NCBI GenBank assembly: GCA_905178155.1 | Contig: CAJINV010000004.1 | Coordinates: 4,334,518-4,398,517, forward strand | Length of the DNA: 64,000 bases | Origin: Amoebophrya sp. A120 | Lineage: Eukaryota; Sar; Dinophyceae; Syndiniales; Amoebophryaceae | Direction of reading: 5' to 3' | Part shown: one piece after another, positions 10,983-22,100 of the stretch | Layout of the letters: every line of letters begins with the position of its first letter | Position numbering within the stretch: position 1 is the stretch's first letter | Program-made: the position numbers and the translations under genes | The notes under the pieces: model-generated | The model's input: the letters and a program-made list of their open reading frames with translations, nothing else | Told to the model about the DNA's origin: nothing | Databases searched by the model: none

Positions 10983-12449
10983 ATGAATGGATTCCTGGAG
11001 CAGGTGACACACACCTTGCAAGGACTGCAAGAACCGCAGGGGCAGCAGTCCTCCTCGCCGCGTGGCGCACAAGAACCTGCGCAACTTCTCTCCAACGCCA
11101 CGACCCAGGACCTGAAAGTTTGTGAACAGTTTGCTCGCGAGCAGAATGACCGCATCCTCGCCGTCTGGCGGGTGTCGATAGAATTACAAGACAACCTCCG
11201 GCGGAGTCGGTGGGGTTCGTTGGGGCTATTACTGCTTTTTTTACTGGTCTTCGTCGCCGGCGTCGTGGCGGTGGAAGTTTTGGTACTGTCGAGGACGAGA
11301 CTACAGGAGAAGGGGAACGAGGACAGTGTCGCGAGTACTAGGGGCTCTACTTCTCGAAATAGGACGGACGACTACACATCAGACACGACTACGGCCGCGC
11401 CGGGCAAAGATAAAAATGATGGAGCTCCTGCTGCGGCTCGAATAACTATTCGACAAAGTAGTTCTTTTCTCTATCAACAAGAAGCGCAGCGGCCAGCGCA
11501 ACAAGATAAAAGTGGTCGAGAGGTGGACGAAGATGGAGCCGAAAATAGCTACGCGAAGAGACGACAACGTCCGGCAAAACAGCAAAAACGCGAAACCGGA
11601 AGCGGCCGCATGTTGGAACAAGAAAGGAGACGAAATAGAGTGGGAAATAATCACGCGTTGCTGCGTTCCGGACGCGGAGGAGAACAGCATCGTCGTAACG
11701 AGAACAACAGCAAGAATCATGCACCTGTGGACGACAAAGAAAACAGCGAAGCTGTTGACAAAAAAGGTACTTCTTCTCGAAGCCGCTCCAAGAACTGTAT
11801 CTCCGACGTGGACCCGCTCGCTCGGTTGACTGCGCTTCTGGGCCTGTGTCTAAGTGTGACCATCGTGTTCGCCGTCTGGGCGTGTTGCAAGGCCAAAGAG
11901 GTTGACGCACTCATCGCGGGGCAGGTGTGGGCGTTGGGGGAGAAAAAATTCTACAAAATCACCAACCTCGTCCTAGCGGTCGACGATTCGAACAGTACCA
12001 GTGGCAGTACTAGTAGCGATGGACATTTATTTCAAGGAGGAGGAGCTACTTCAACTTCTCCTAAAGAACGACCCCCTCTAGAAGGAGAAGTACAACTATC
12101 GCTGGTCGAAAGAGCGTGCTGCGACTTATCCGCGGTGAAGGCTGTTTCTATCTACGATAACAACGACGCCCCCGGGTGCTGTGCGACGGATGCACAGGGC
12201 GTGGATTTACGTGTCTCCCGGGATAACCCGATCGCGGACGATCTCACATGGCGCCGAAGCAACTTCGGGGTGCGTTACTACAATGAATACGGCTTCATGG
12301 TGAGAGACCAAGCATCGTACGGCTGTGTGGTCTGGTGTTCAGAGGTTGAGCACGCAGCGCAGTTGATCCGCGACGCTGTGCATCGCCGCCACGCGAGCGA
12401 GGGCTATACCGCGGCCGCTCGTGCATTGGATGGTAGAGTAGTTCACTAG
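10983..12449 (+). CDS. Uncharacterised two-TM protein, intronless
   Basis: A single open frame of 488 residues with no introns. Membrane segments are at about residues 79-102 (LGLLLLFLLVFVAGVVAVEV) and 281-301 (LTALLGLCLSVTIVFAVWAC). Between them is about 180 residues of charged, Arg/Lys/Asn-rich low-complexity sequence. The C-terminal domain is better structured, with several Cys (ERACCDLSAVKAV, APGCCATD, YGCVVWCSEVEHAAQLIRDA), and suggests a folded globular module. I do not recognise the family. The N-terminal 75 residues are polar and helical. One of two genes here (with 19103-22873) lacking any intron. Confidence 0.7.
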   Translation: MNGFLEQVTHTLQGLQEPQGQQSSSPRGAQEPAQLLSNATTQDLKVCEQFAREQNDRILAVWRVSIELQDNLRRSRWGSLGLLLLFLLVFVAGVVAVEVLVLSRTRLQEKGNEDSVASTRGSTSRNRTDDYTSDTTTAAPGKDKNDGAPAAARITIRQSSSFLYQQEAQRPAQQDKSGREVDEDGAENSYAKRRQRPAKQQKRETGSGRMLEQERRRNRVGNNHALLRSGRGGEQHRRNENNSKNHAPVDDKENSEAVDKKGTSSRSRSKNCISDVDPLARLTALLGLCLSVTIVFAVWACCKAKEVDALIAGQVWALGEKKFYKITNLVLAVDDSNSTSGSTSSDGHLFQGGGATSTSPKERPPLEGEVQLSLVERACCDLSAVKAVSIYDNNDAPGCCATDAQGVDLRVSRDNPIADDLTWRRSNFGVRYYNEYGFMVRDQASYGCVVWCSEVEHAAQLIRDAVHRRHASEGYTAAARALDGRVVH

Positions 12450-13171
12450 TTCTAGTGCGGAGCTAGCGGCTGACTGCGAGTACTGAGCACTAGTTGAATA
12501 CGTAAGTATCACGACGACGCGCCGAATAAAGGATGTGTTTGTGTACCCGCCCTGATTCTCATTCTTTCCTGTGGAAAGAGGTGCGACCAATGTTCGAAAA
12601 TTTTACACAATCACTTCAGACTCTATTGGTCTTGCCGGATTCTGGCGCCGAACTAGTAGTACCCGTTGAGGGAAACATCGTTGTTCACTTTAGAAGATGA
12701 TAGAACCACGGGCTGTGCCACACGACACCGCTTCAATGAACTTGTACCAGTGCCGTTTCAATACGTCAGCCTCAGGAAGCAACCGCGACGGACTGCTTGT
12801 TTTCTTTCTTTTGATGCGAAGTTTTTGAAAGGATCCTATTCCGTCGAACACGTTTTGTGCAAAGTAGAAAGTAGAAACGGTCTCTTTTCGCGACCTTTTT
12901 TCGCGACCACATTCAGGTGTCGAGAATTAGAATAAGGTGGCGAACTTCATGTGTGTCGTCAGAATTCTGTGGATTTCTAAGGGCGGTATTAAGTGAAAAC
13001 GAGCTCAGGCGCATTATCTATCATCTTCGAAAAGCGAAACTGAGGACGAAGATCAAAACGAAGTCATGGTTTGAGAAAAATAGAACGTTCTAGGCAATAA
13101 AACCGTAATGTTAGAAAAGAAGATGGACATGATCCCATATTAGTGACACAGAAATATAAACTTCAAACAAG
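12450..13171. other. Intergenic region
   Basis: 722 bp with no supported gene or element. Presumed UTRs and promoter for the paralogue pair that follows. Confidence 0.5.
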
Positions 13172-16100
13172 ATGGCGCAATCACATCCAGAAGAAAAGTT
13201 GTGCGAGCTTCTGCGGAAATGTGGGTATGAGTCGCAGCGCATCACGGACTTGCATTTTCTGTTCTCGAAAAAAGGGAGGTCTGTCGTGCCCGTCTCAAAG
13301 CGAGATGAGGACGATCTTCACGTTGTACCTGCTGCGGAGGTTGCGAGCGGGCTCTCGCGTCTGGTTGAAATGCCGGACGAAGAGTACTTCACCTGGTGTG
13401 ATTTCATTCAAGAGGCGGAGAAAGAGGAGAAGGTGAAAATTTTGAAGCAAGCTACTGCAGAACAAGCGGCTCTGGACGGTGGAGGTGGGGGGCAGTTGCA
13501 CGCAAAGGAAAGACAAACCGAGTCTACAACTCCTGGCGAAGTAGGGGGCGAAGGGACAAACACCAAGAAATCTTCGAAGCGACGGGTCGGAAAGGCAAAG
13601 GCGAAAAAGCAGGCAGGAACGACTGTCACCCGTGCGAAGGAAGCCACGGCGGCAGCAAAAGATAAAGATGGATCTTGTGGAATTATTGCGGATAACAAGG
13701 AGGCTCGAGCTACTATGATTTCGGATCTGCAAGCGAGAGCAGACAAAGTTCTGACTCTCGGACACGAGCGGATTGCGAGCGGTGCCCACCGCGAGCTCTC
13801 CCAAGAGTGTTTTAGCCTCCTCCGTGATATTATCCTGCAGAGGATCACGTGCGACGAAAATACCCGCGGTTTGAGTTTTAGCAAGAATTTTTCTACTACG
13901 GAGGGCGCCATGTCGACGAGGAAAGAATCTAGTACTACTACGCCGAGACCCACTTCTATGGCGAGCGACGCGACCTCTGCGACGGTCTCAGTCGACAATG
14001 AGTCTCCAATTAATACTGCAACGCCCCCACCAGCAACTACGCTGCAGAGTTGTTCTCTACCTGGAGCAGGTTCAGCAGCAGCTTCTCATGATGCTCAAAC
14101 CTCCACCCCGACAACAACCGCCGGGGACACCATTGCTTCCGCCTCTCCCTCTCCAACACTACTAGAATTGGAAAGAGACCACAAAGACAGCAACAGCAAT
14201 AAAACCACGAAGGCTAGTAGTACGGCATCCCCCGCTTCGGGACCGTCCCTCAAGGTTCTGATGGACATCTTTGATATTCCCTGCACCTCCAGCAGCTCAT
14301 TGGGCCAAAGCTCCAGGAGCATCGGCGGCGCTCCACGACCTGGAGAAGTTTCATCCGCACCAAAACAAGACTCCGAAGATGTTGAAAAGTCTGTCACTAC
14401 TACTGCTTCTCAACAACATCGCACCCTGGCTCGTGCCGTTGACCTTTGTTTTCTCTCTATGGTGGCGTGGCTCCAGGAGCTAACCGAGGAATTTCAAGTG
14501 ACGCAGCGAAAAACCGGGCAAGTGTTCTCCGCGATTAAAGCAGCGACAGCACGTGGCGGCGCTTTCAACTACAGCATGAGACAGAAGTGCGAAGAAGATG
14601 AAGAACTACAAGAACTATCGGTATCGGAGAAGGAAAAGATGAAGGTGAGGAAGGCAAACAAATTCCTTGCCGACCTTATGCAAGAAAAAAACTGTGTAAG
14701 TGTAACTTTGTAATGCAAAACATGCAACAGAGTTACACCTGTCATGCCACACAGCCATGAAGTCCTTTTTTCAAGTGCATGTTCCCTTACAAGCCACCCA
14801 TGACAGGTTTTCTCTGTCATGTAGAGCATATTTGTGATGCTGTCTGCCAAAGAAAGTTACACTAACACAATTTTTTTCTTGGATAGACCTCCAGGATAAA
14901 GTCGATCTCGATATAAAAACCACAACCTCTTCTACTTCCATGAATCATAGAACTCATGGGGATGAAAAAGTCCGGCTGGAAGATTGTGCGACGCTGTTTC
15001 GTTTCCTAGATAAACTGGAGGAAGAGCTGGAACTCGTCGTGGTACAGTTGTCAACCGCCGAGGGTGGACGAGGTTCGTCTGTGCTGTTACAACGGAAAAA
15101 TTACGAAACAACTCGCCAAGCAATCGTCGGTCTGAGGAAGCACCTGCGCACGGCGGTTTGCGAAAAGTGCGGTAAAATGAACTCCTCGCGGTGGGAAGCC
15201 TTGAACAAAATCCAGGATACGCGTTGCAAAATCATCAATATCGTAGCACTAGAAATGATGACGAACACGAATCATCTTTTCAAGAAAAAAAACGTAAGTT
15301 GTAATGCTGTTTTCCCATAGAGGGCCACAGGCCTGTAGTCATGCATGACTGCGATTATCATTATTACGAGTGCGTCGATATTGCTTTTGCACTGGATCCA
15401 GGAGTTTGCGCAGTTACTCGCCAACAACGGGTATCCAGCAGTACTAGACCCGTTGACGCAGGGCGAAGCAGCCCTAGCCATTTCGGCCACAACCAGTGCA
15501 GCTGCGGCGCAGCACATTGGAACAGCAGGTGCAAACGGAACTACGACTCGGAGGACTCACGGTAGCACTGGTGGCCTGGAGGAAGCCACAAGAAGAGAGC
15601 TGGATGATCCGAAGGAAAAAAATAACCCGTTTATCGAAAAGAAAAGCCCCGCCTCCCCATATCAAACTGAAACTTCTGATACTGGATTTGTGTACACAGA
15701 TCTGAGCTGTCTTGCTGGAGAGCACTGCAGGCCCATACTAAGTGCGAGTAGAAGGGTTTTGGCTTAGGCACTTAGCATGAGTAACGTCCGCGCTGTAGGC
15801 CCAACAGCATGACAAATCGTCTGCGTAATGTGGCGGAGCCTGCGCACTTGCCTTCTTGCAAGCCAGACACGATTTGTGAGCACAAATCAGCATGACAAAT
15901 TCCCAAAAATATACCTTTTCGATATGGGGAGGGGGGATTTTTCTCTACGATACCGTTCCCGCAGCGCGCAGCAGGCCAGGAGCGGCGTTTGTGGCGGGAG
16001 GAGATGAAGTTCAGTGAACTTGTGCTGGAGCACCTTGATGGGCAAGAGGAGCACCAGTTTTTCGGAGACCTCGGGATTCGCAGCGCGCTCTGCCGGGGCG

Positions 16101-18210
16101 TGTTCAGTGACCTGGCGTTCAATGGTGATCGCGTCAAAGCGGTGCGCAATTTGAGGAAGGTGGTCCCGTCAGAGCACTGGTGGACCAAGGGGATCATGCG
16201 TGAGAAAGTGTTGCTTCGCGAAGGGGATTATGCGTTGCAAATGTAGTTCATCATTTTATCGTACCTACTAGTGGTCGTAATTCAGAGAATCTTCAGAAAT
16301 GGAGTTTGTTTTCATGCAGCACCAGGAAATCGACTTCGAGGTAGTAGTAGCAGAACAGAAGCGGAATTTTCAGGACGCATGGCCGCAAAAATGAAAATCA
16401 TGTGCTGTGTATAAGGAGGAGTGCGAATGCGATAGAAGACTTTTGCAACCTGCATACGCCAACCTCGGAAAGCAGGCAGCGGAGATATTTTGACAAGCTG
16501 ACCGAGTTTGTGACCGAGTACGCCGATTTAGAGGAGAACGCTCGCGAGCGGCACCCGATGTTCGGGCCCGACTTCTGGGCGGATGCCACGTTTGACAAGA
16601 AGGGCCGGGACCCCGCGTCGCTGTGGCTCGACCCGAATCACTTGCCGTTCCTGGCGCAAAAGCTTTTCACGCTCTCGAGCGTGGTCTTCGACCTCTTGGA
16701 GATCTACCGCACCGATGGAATCCCTCTCGAATGGGGCTTCCAGATTTTCGAAGAAGACCGGGCGGCGGCAGAACGCGGGCGACGACACCTACTCGACGGC
16801 GGCGGCGGTCTGAGTAGTTACCTCGCGAACGACTTTCAAATGCTCTTGATGCAGGTCGAGGAGTTGTTCGATATCGCAATCGGAAATGCGCCTGCAAAGG
16901 AAATGAGTGCTAGTTCAACTACTGCTAATGGCACAACATCATCAACTTCTGCCACGAAGAAGAAACCCAAAGACAAGGCTTCAAAAAAGGCGGCGGAGGC
17001 AGCGTACAAACAGGGCTGGCAGATCTCCGATGTGGTTCTTTCTGCCCTGGCTGCGGCGCAGGCCGTCCGGTTGCACCCCCTGGTTCGGCGCAGCGGGCGC
17101 TTTCGCCACGCGCTGCACTCCGGTACCCCCCAAATGTTGCACGCCAAATGGGCTCTGCAATTCGTGAGACGGACGAACAATAATGGTAGTAATGATTGTA
17201 GTTCATCTTCCGCCGGCGGCGCAGCTTATGATCCGAAGTGGATGCTGCACGAGTTCTCTTCCCCGCGCCGCACCTGGATTGTGCTCTGGAAACTGGGGAT
17301 CGGGAGAGTCGCCACCGTCGACCTGCGCCACGACGAGCTTACGCGGGCGGCGGCGTCGAACCCCCGGCTCGCACGGCAGCGGTTCTCGCACCCGCCCTGG
17401 GGAATCGCAGTTTTCCGTGCCTTGGCGCGCACCATTGTGTCGTCAGCCGCACAAGTGTTTCGAGATGTTGAAGAGGAGCAACTACAAAGAAATACCAATC
17501 TTGCCGCAGCTTACCAGAAGTTTGAAACAAATCACCACGCGAAGAATAAAAACGTGTACAATTTCGCCGATGGAGCGAGTGAGAGACAGCCGCTCATTTC
17601 CTCTTCTTGGTCCGCCGATCCGGGGCTGGTGGCGGTGTGCGCGTGCGCACGGGGCGCGCTGCGCGTGCAAGAGGTCGGCAAGGACGGAGAGAAACTCTCG
17701 CGTCGAAAGTCCGAAGACTACCACAAGTACCTGAAGGTCGTCCGAGACGCCTTTACCGGGAACACGACATTTGCGGTCATGCTTCGTGAGGGGCGGGAGA
17801 TAACGAAAAAATTTTTGTTCAAATGGAAAGACTGCACGCTCATTGAGGGTTGCGGGGGAGATGATGGGGCAGAAAATCATCAAAGTAGTAAGCCCGCAGA
17901 AAAGAAGATTATGGAGGAAGATCAACACGCAGATGAAAATAGAAAGAGCCGCGACAAGGAAAACGACGAGTACGTCAGCCCGATGGAATGGCACGACGAA
18001 TTCACTCTGCAGCAGAATGTGAATGCCAACCTCTTGCTCGACAGCTACCCCGAAGAAACACAGAATCTCGACCTTGTCGTGCTTCTGGCTGATTTATTTG
18101 CGCTGGTCGACGCGTTGGACGGAATCGAGGAGGCTTTTCAGGGGGTGAAAAAAACCGTCCAGGGCCTCAACGCGTGGAAGTATTTTGAGGAGTTTCACGC
18201 GCGGAAATAG
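13172..18210 (+). CDS. Large protein with HicA/YcfA-like N-terminus, intron-containing paralogue
   Basis: 1405 residues from exons 13172-14676, 14891-15293, 15402-15631, 15958-16242 and 16416-18210 (1406 codons). Residues about 8-70 resemble the HicA/YcfA dsRBD-like fold: amphipathic helix, CGYESQRITDLHF with a His (residue 28) at the family's catalytic position, then the basic/hydrophobic strand SVVPVSKRDED. The rest aligns throughout with the downstream gene (e.g. LQDKVD, EEMKFSELVLEHL, RYFDKLTEFVTEYADLE, DPNHLPFLAQKLF, AWKYFEEFHAR) but matches no family I know. Ser/Thr/Ala-rich insertions separate the conserved blocks. Introns: introner C, GT-AG (15294-15401), introner J, GT-AG (16243-16415). 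Each join was checked against the intronless paralogue, which gives strong support for the exon structure. A toxin role is not implied; the domain is probably a nucleic-acid-binding module. Confidence 0.75.
14677..14885 (+). mobile_element. Introner family C
   Basis: 209 bp, TATGC...GGATA with ends AAAAAAACTGTGTAAGTGTA and complement. Perfect duplication GACCT (14672-14676, 14886-14890). Excision gives LADLQDKVDLD, matching TELQDKVDEA of the paralogue. An internal GTAAGT-to-AG removal would break the frame. Confidence 0.95.
15294..15401 (+). other. GT-AG intron that looks like a decayed introner
   Basis: 108-nt GTAAGT...CCAG intron placed by frame and paralogue alignment (HLFKKKN-EFAQLL against ALDD-VFAQV). 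The exon/intron start (CAAGAAAAAAAACGTAAGT) resembles the left end of family C, and its 3' part (TTACGAGTGCG...GCTTTTGCAC.GGAT) resembles the right end of family B. Confidence 0.6.
15632..15952 (+). mobile_element. Introner family J (only copy)
   Basis: 321 bp, TATCG...CGATA; inverted ends include GCCTCCCCATATC. Perfect duplication CCGTT (15627-15631, 15953-15957). Excision joins NNPF to PQRAAGQERRLWREEMKF, matching GRRQETAVLRDEMKF of the paralogue. Confidence 0.93.
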
Positions 18211-19102
18211 AGGGGACTCGTGAGTAGACGATTCTAAACGAAAGAAGTTCAACATCGTGCCTGCGGGGATGGTTTAGCAGTAACAAAACGAACAGTGAAA
18301 AGCGTTGTAAAGGTGAAGCGTTCGAAAATGAAAGTCACAAGAACGCGTTGCGGAATGATCCATGATTCTTACCTATGCTCAATTCTGCGGCGACGTCGAG
18401 ATGTGAACACGGCACGCACTCTTGCATTTGCTTAACGCTGATGCGCAGTGCTGCGGGTTGTTCTCTTCGTTGTTCATCTATCTAACAAGCCATTGACTTA
18501 GATCCAGCTAGCGCCGAGGACTACATGCACTGTGAATACCACCATCGACAGTGAGTGGCTCTTCCATTCCATAGAAGACGATCCTGCTATGTCGTGCTAG
18601 ACTCCTCATTCTGAGTGGAAGTCTCGCGCAGCGCACGAAAACTGTAACTGAAACGGTAAGTCATAGCCAGTGCCATTTTTATGTCAACAGGCGATCGCTC
18701 CGGACAGACACGTGATCTGTTTTATTGTTTCCTTTTGGATCATAAACGAGGACGAGCCTAAAGCTCGTGGACTCGATGAAGATTGTTACCTTTTACTGCA
18801 GTTTCCGATAGAGAGGTTTCAAGAATCTTGTTCGCCGCGTGATAATTATGCCAAACGTCAGAACTATGCACAACGAAGAAGAGACACGCTCAAACATAGC
18901 CGCGCGCTTTATTTGTAGGGGCTTGGTGCAAGCCTAAGCCAGCGCAGTTGAAAGCTCAGCTTAGGTTGAGGCTCAGTTTTTTTTGACATTTTTTCTACAC
19001 ATTCATTGACATTCGCTGCACTTATATGTATTCTTGAAAAATTACACTCCCAATGCCATCGCAACTTCTCTAAATTTGAGTCTCACAACATCTTCAAAAA
19101 AG
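18211..19102. other. Intergenic region between the tandem paralogues
   Basis: 892 bp. An 82-codon frame from 18670 has no features. No introner or transposon ends were seen, and no clear homology to the region upstream of 13172. Confidence 0.5.
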
Positions 19103-22100
19103 ATGCGAGCGGACAGGCTGTTCGAGATTTTGCAGGAGCACGGATACGAGCTCCAGCGTATCACGGGGTCGCATTTCATGTTATCGAAACCGGGAAGGGG
19201 CGTGTTACCGGTTGCCGTTCACGACCACCAGGTGCGAGAGGACGCTGCGGACGCCATTTTGCGACTGATTCGGATGTCAGACGAGGAATATCGAGAACGG
19301 TGTCAATTTTTCAAGCGGGCGGTCAAGGAGGGCAACATTCCCGGCAATGGAGGACGAGGGGACGGAAACACGGCGGAGATACGTGGGGGGAAAGCAAAAC
19401 GACGCGCTGCAAAGCTAAACGCTAAAAAGCGCGCAACCCGAACGAACATAACAGCAAAAAGCAGACCGGGGCCTTCTGCTCCTTCAGGCGAATGCGCTAT
19501 AGCAGCCGCGACAGCGTATGAAGAAAAAAAGCAGCAGGAGGCGGCATCCCGGGCGGCTCGCGTTGAGAGTCTACAGAACAGAATAGACGACATTCTTCAT
19601 TCCGGACCCGAACGCATCGCCTGCGGCTGCCACAACGAAGTTTCTCAAGAGCTGTGTAAACTTTTCCTTGATATGGAACACTTCGACAACTACACAGTCA
19701 CAGACGCACGCTCATCGACGAAGAAGTTCTCAACGCCACGAAACAGATTGCTGGCGGCCGATCAAGAAGCTGCGGCGCGAGCAAACGCTGTCAGTGTCAC
19801 AGTCGAATCCGGTGCAGTTGCGACGTCGCTGCCCTCGTCAGGGTTTGCCTCGTCCGCAGAAGTAGTTCATCAGCAAGAAATCGAGGCGTCCCAGTCTCCT
19901 CTTGATGTGGGTACGCCGACGAACAGCTCCAGCGGCACTACGACAGCGAGCTCCCCTGCATTGGAAGAAGATGACGATGAGTCCTCTACGAGCAACGTAA
20001 CGAATCTCATCAAGTTGGTGACACATGTCTTCCCCCGGGTGGATGCTGGTGCGCGGGTGACGTCTAGTACGAATCACGCACCTCGTGGCGTTCTCGACCT
20101 CTGTTTTCTGGCGGTGGTCACGTGGCTGCAGGAGCTCAAAGAACAAGCACACATACCGCAACAGAAAATTGGTGAGGTTTTCTCCGCCATCACAGCAGCG
20201 AACGCGCCGGGAGGCCTGATCATCACCAACTCGTCGAAGGAGTGGGCATTCAAGCAATTTGTCACGGAACTCCAGGACAAGGTTGACGAAGCGGCCAAGG
20301 TCGTTGTGCATCTCCACGAATTTGCCTCGCTCTTCCGCTTTTTTGATCAGCTGCAGGCCCATTTCTGGCGCGAAAGAGAGGAGGTTGGCAACATGAGAAA
20401 TTACTTCCGAGAAGCAGTGTGTAATATTTTTGGCGGGATTATTGAAGGGCGGTGGGAGGCAATTCGGCAAGTCAGGACATGCGCAGGGTACGATGACGAA
20501 CTCACGGGTTCAGAAAATGTCCAAGCAATGCAAGACGCCCTTGATGATGTTTTTGCGCAGGTTTCCTCGGATTCTCCGCCGACTGTCGAAGAAGGTTGCA
20601 ACCGTCTCTCCTCAATAAGAAGCGACTTCGACTTCCTGTTCCTCGCCATCGGGAGGCGCCAAGAAACTGCGGTGTTGCGTGATGAAATGAAATTCTGTGA
20701 AGTGTTGCTGGAGCATGTTTATCCTGAAGAAGGCAAATCTCTGAATGGCTTGAGGATTCGCAGCGCTCTCTCGCGAACCATTTTCAGTGTCCTCGGGTGC
20801 GATTTCGATCGCGCCAAAGCTGTCCGCAACTTGAAAAAGATGCTGCCACCTAGCGTTTGGGATTTTTCCGAAACCCGGTTAAAGCAAATAAATCGGCCAG
20901 GGGCAGTAGTGCGAACTGGCGAAACGGCGGTAACCAGACATCGAAACTATTTCCAGAAGCTACTAAAGGTTGTGGCCGAGTACTCCGAACTCGAAAGAAG
21001 TGCCCGCGAAAAGCATCCTACAGCGGATCCCCAATTCTGGAAAGAAATGTACAGCATGACGCGCAGATGGACCGATCCGATTCACCTGCCTTTTCTCGCA
21101 CGCAAGCTTTTGGCTTTGTCGGTGGCCATCTGGGATCTCCTCGAAGTCTACCGGACGTATGGAATGCCCCCCGAATGGGGCTTCCGATCAGCGTCGTGGT
21201 CAGAGCACATGCAATACCAAGCCGCAATAGAGTGTGGGCAAGATGACCTTCTCGACGGCGGCGAGGGGCTGTATAGCTTCCTCGCGCACGACTTCCAAAA
21301 TCTTATGGTGATTGTTCCAGAACTTTTTGAAATCGCGACCGCGAGGCAAAGGCCCTTTCTAAAAGGTGATGGCGCGGTTGGAACAAACAAACGAAAGCTC
21401 CATCCTTCGAAGCGGACGACGGAAGCCCCGCACAAAGAAGCATTGGAGTGCTGTGACGTAGTCCTTGCCGCTATATCTGCAGCGCACGCTGTGCGACTGC
21501 ATCCCCTAGTGCGCAGAAGCCCTGGCTTCCGGGATATGCTCACGACGGGCATGACCGCCAGGGCGCGTGCAGATTGGATCCTTGAATTTATTAAAGCAAG
21601 CATCGCGAAGAATTCTTGTTTCGCGTTCGACAAACTAAACCGTGTTCCTTTCTCGTCTCTTCAGCGGAATTGGATTCTGCTCTGGAAATTCGGTATGGGA
21701 AGGGTCGCCGACTTCGACCTGCGCGAAGATGCTCGACCGACGACCAAGACTGCCGTGACAAAGTACCTGAAGCGCTATTCACACCCCTACGGACTTGCCG
21801 TGCTCCGAGCGTGCACGCGGGCAATCGTTTCTTCAGCTGCACAAGTCTTTCGTGTTCAGGGCATCGGGTCGTTCTTGACTCCCGGATGCGGATTTATTGA
21901 AGAACATGAACAACAAGCGTACGACAACGACTACGAAAGAAGCAGGGAGGACGGCAGCGCACCATCCGATCCAACTTCCAATTCTGGTCTGGCCACTAAC
22001 ACCATCCAAGAGCTTAAAGAAGGTGAACAAGAAGGGTCAGCAAGTGTAAATAAACCCGAGGACAACCAAAGCACGCGGACATATTTGGAACTGGCTGGAG

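Noticed and set aside
14695-14887. Use of internal GTAAGT...AG as the splice sites of family C introners
   Set aside because: In the copy at 14677 this would join ...NC to a shifted frame and lose LQDKVD, which the intronless paralogue confirms. The element-plus-duplication excision fits instead.
18670-18918. 82-codon frame between the tandem paralogues
   Set aside because: Short, no domain, no paralogue, and no splice partner.
18940-18990. Relict of a dinoflagellate spliced leader near GGCTCAG
   Set aside because: Only a few bases resemble the leader's 3' end; the CCGTAGCCATTTTGGCTCAAG pattern is not present.
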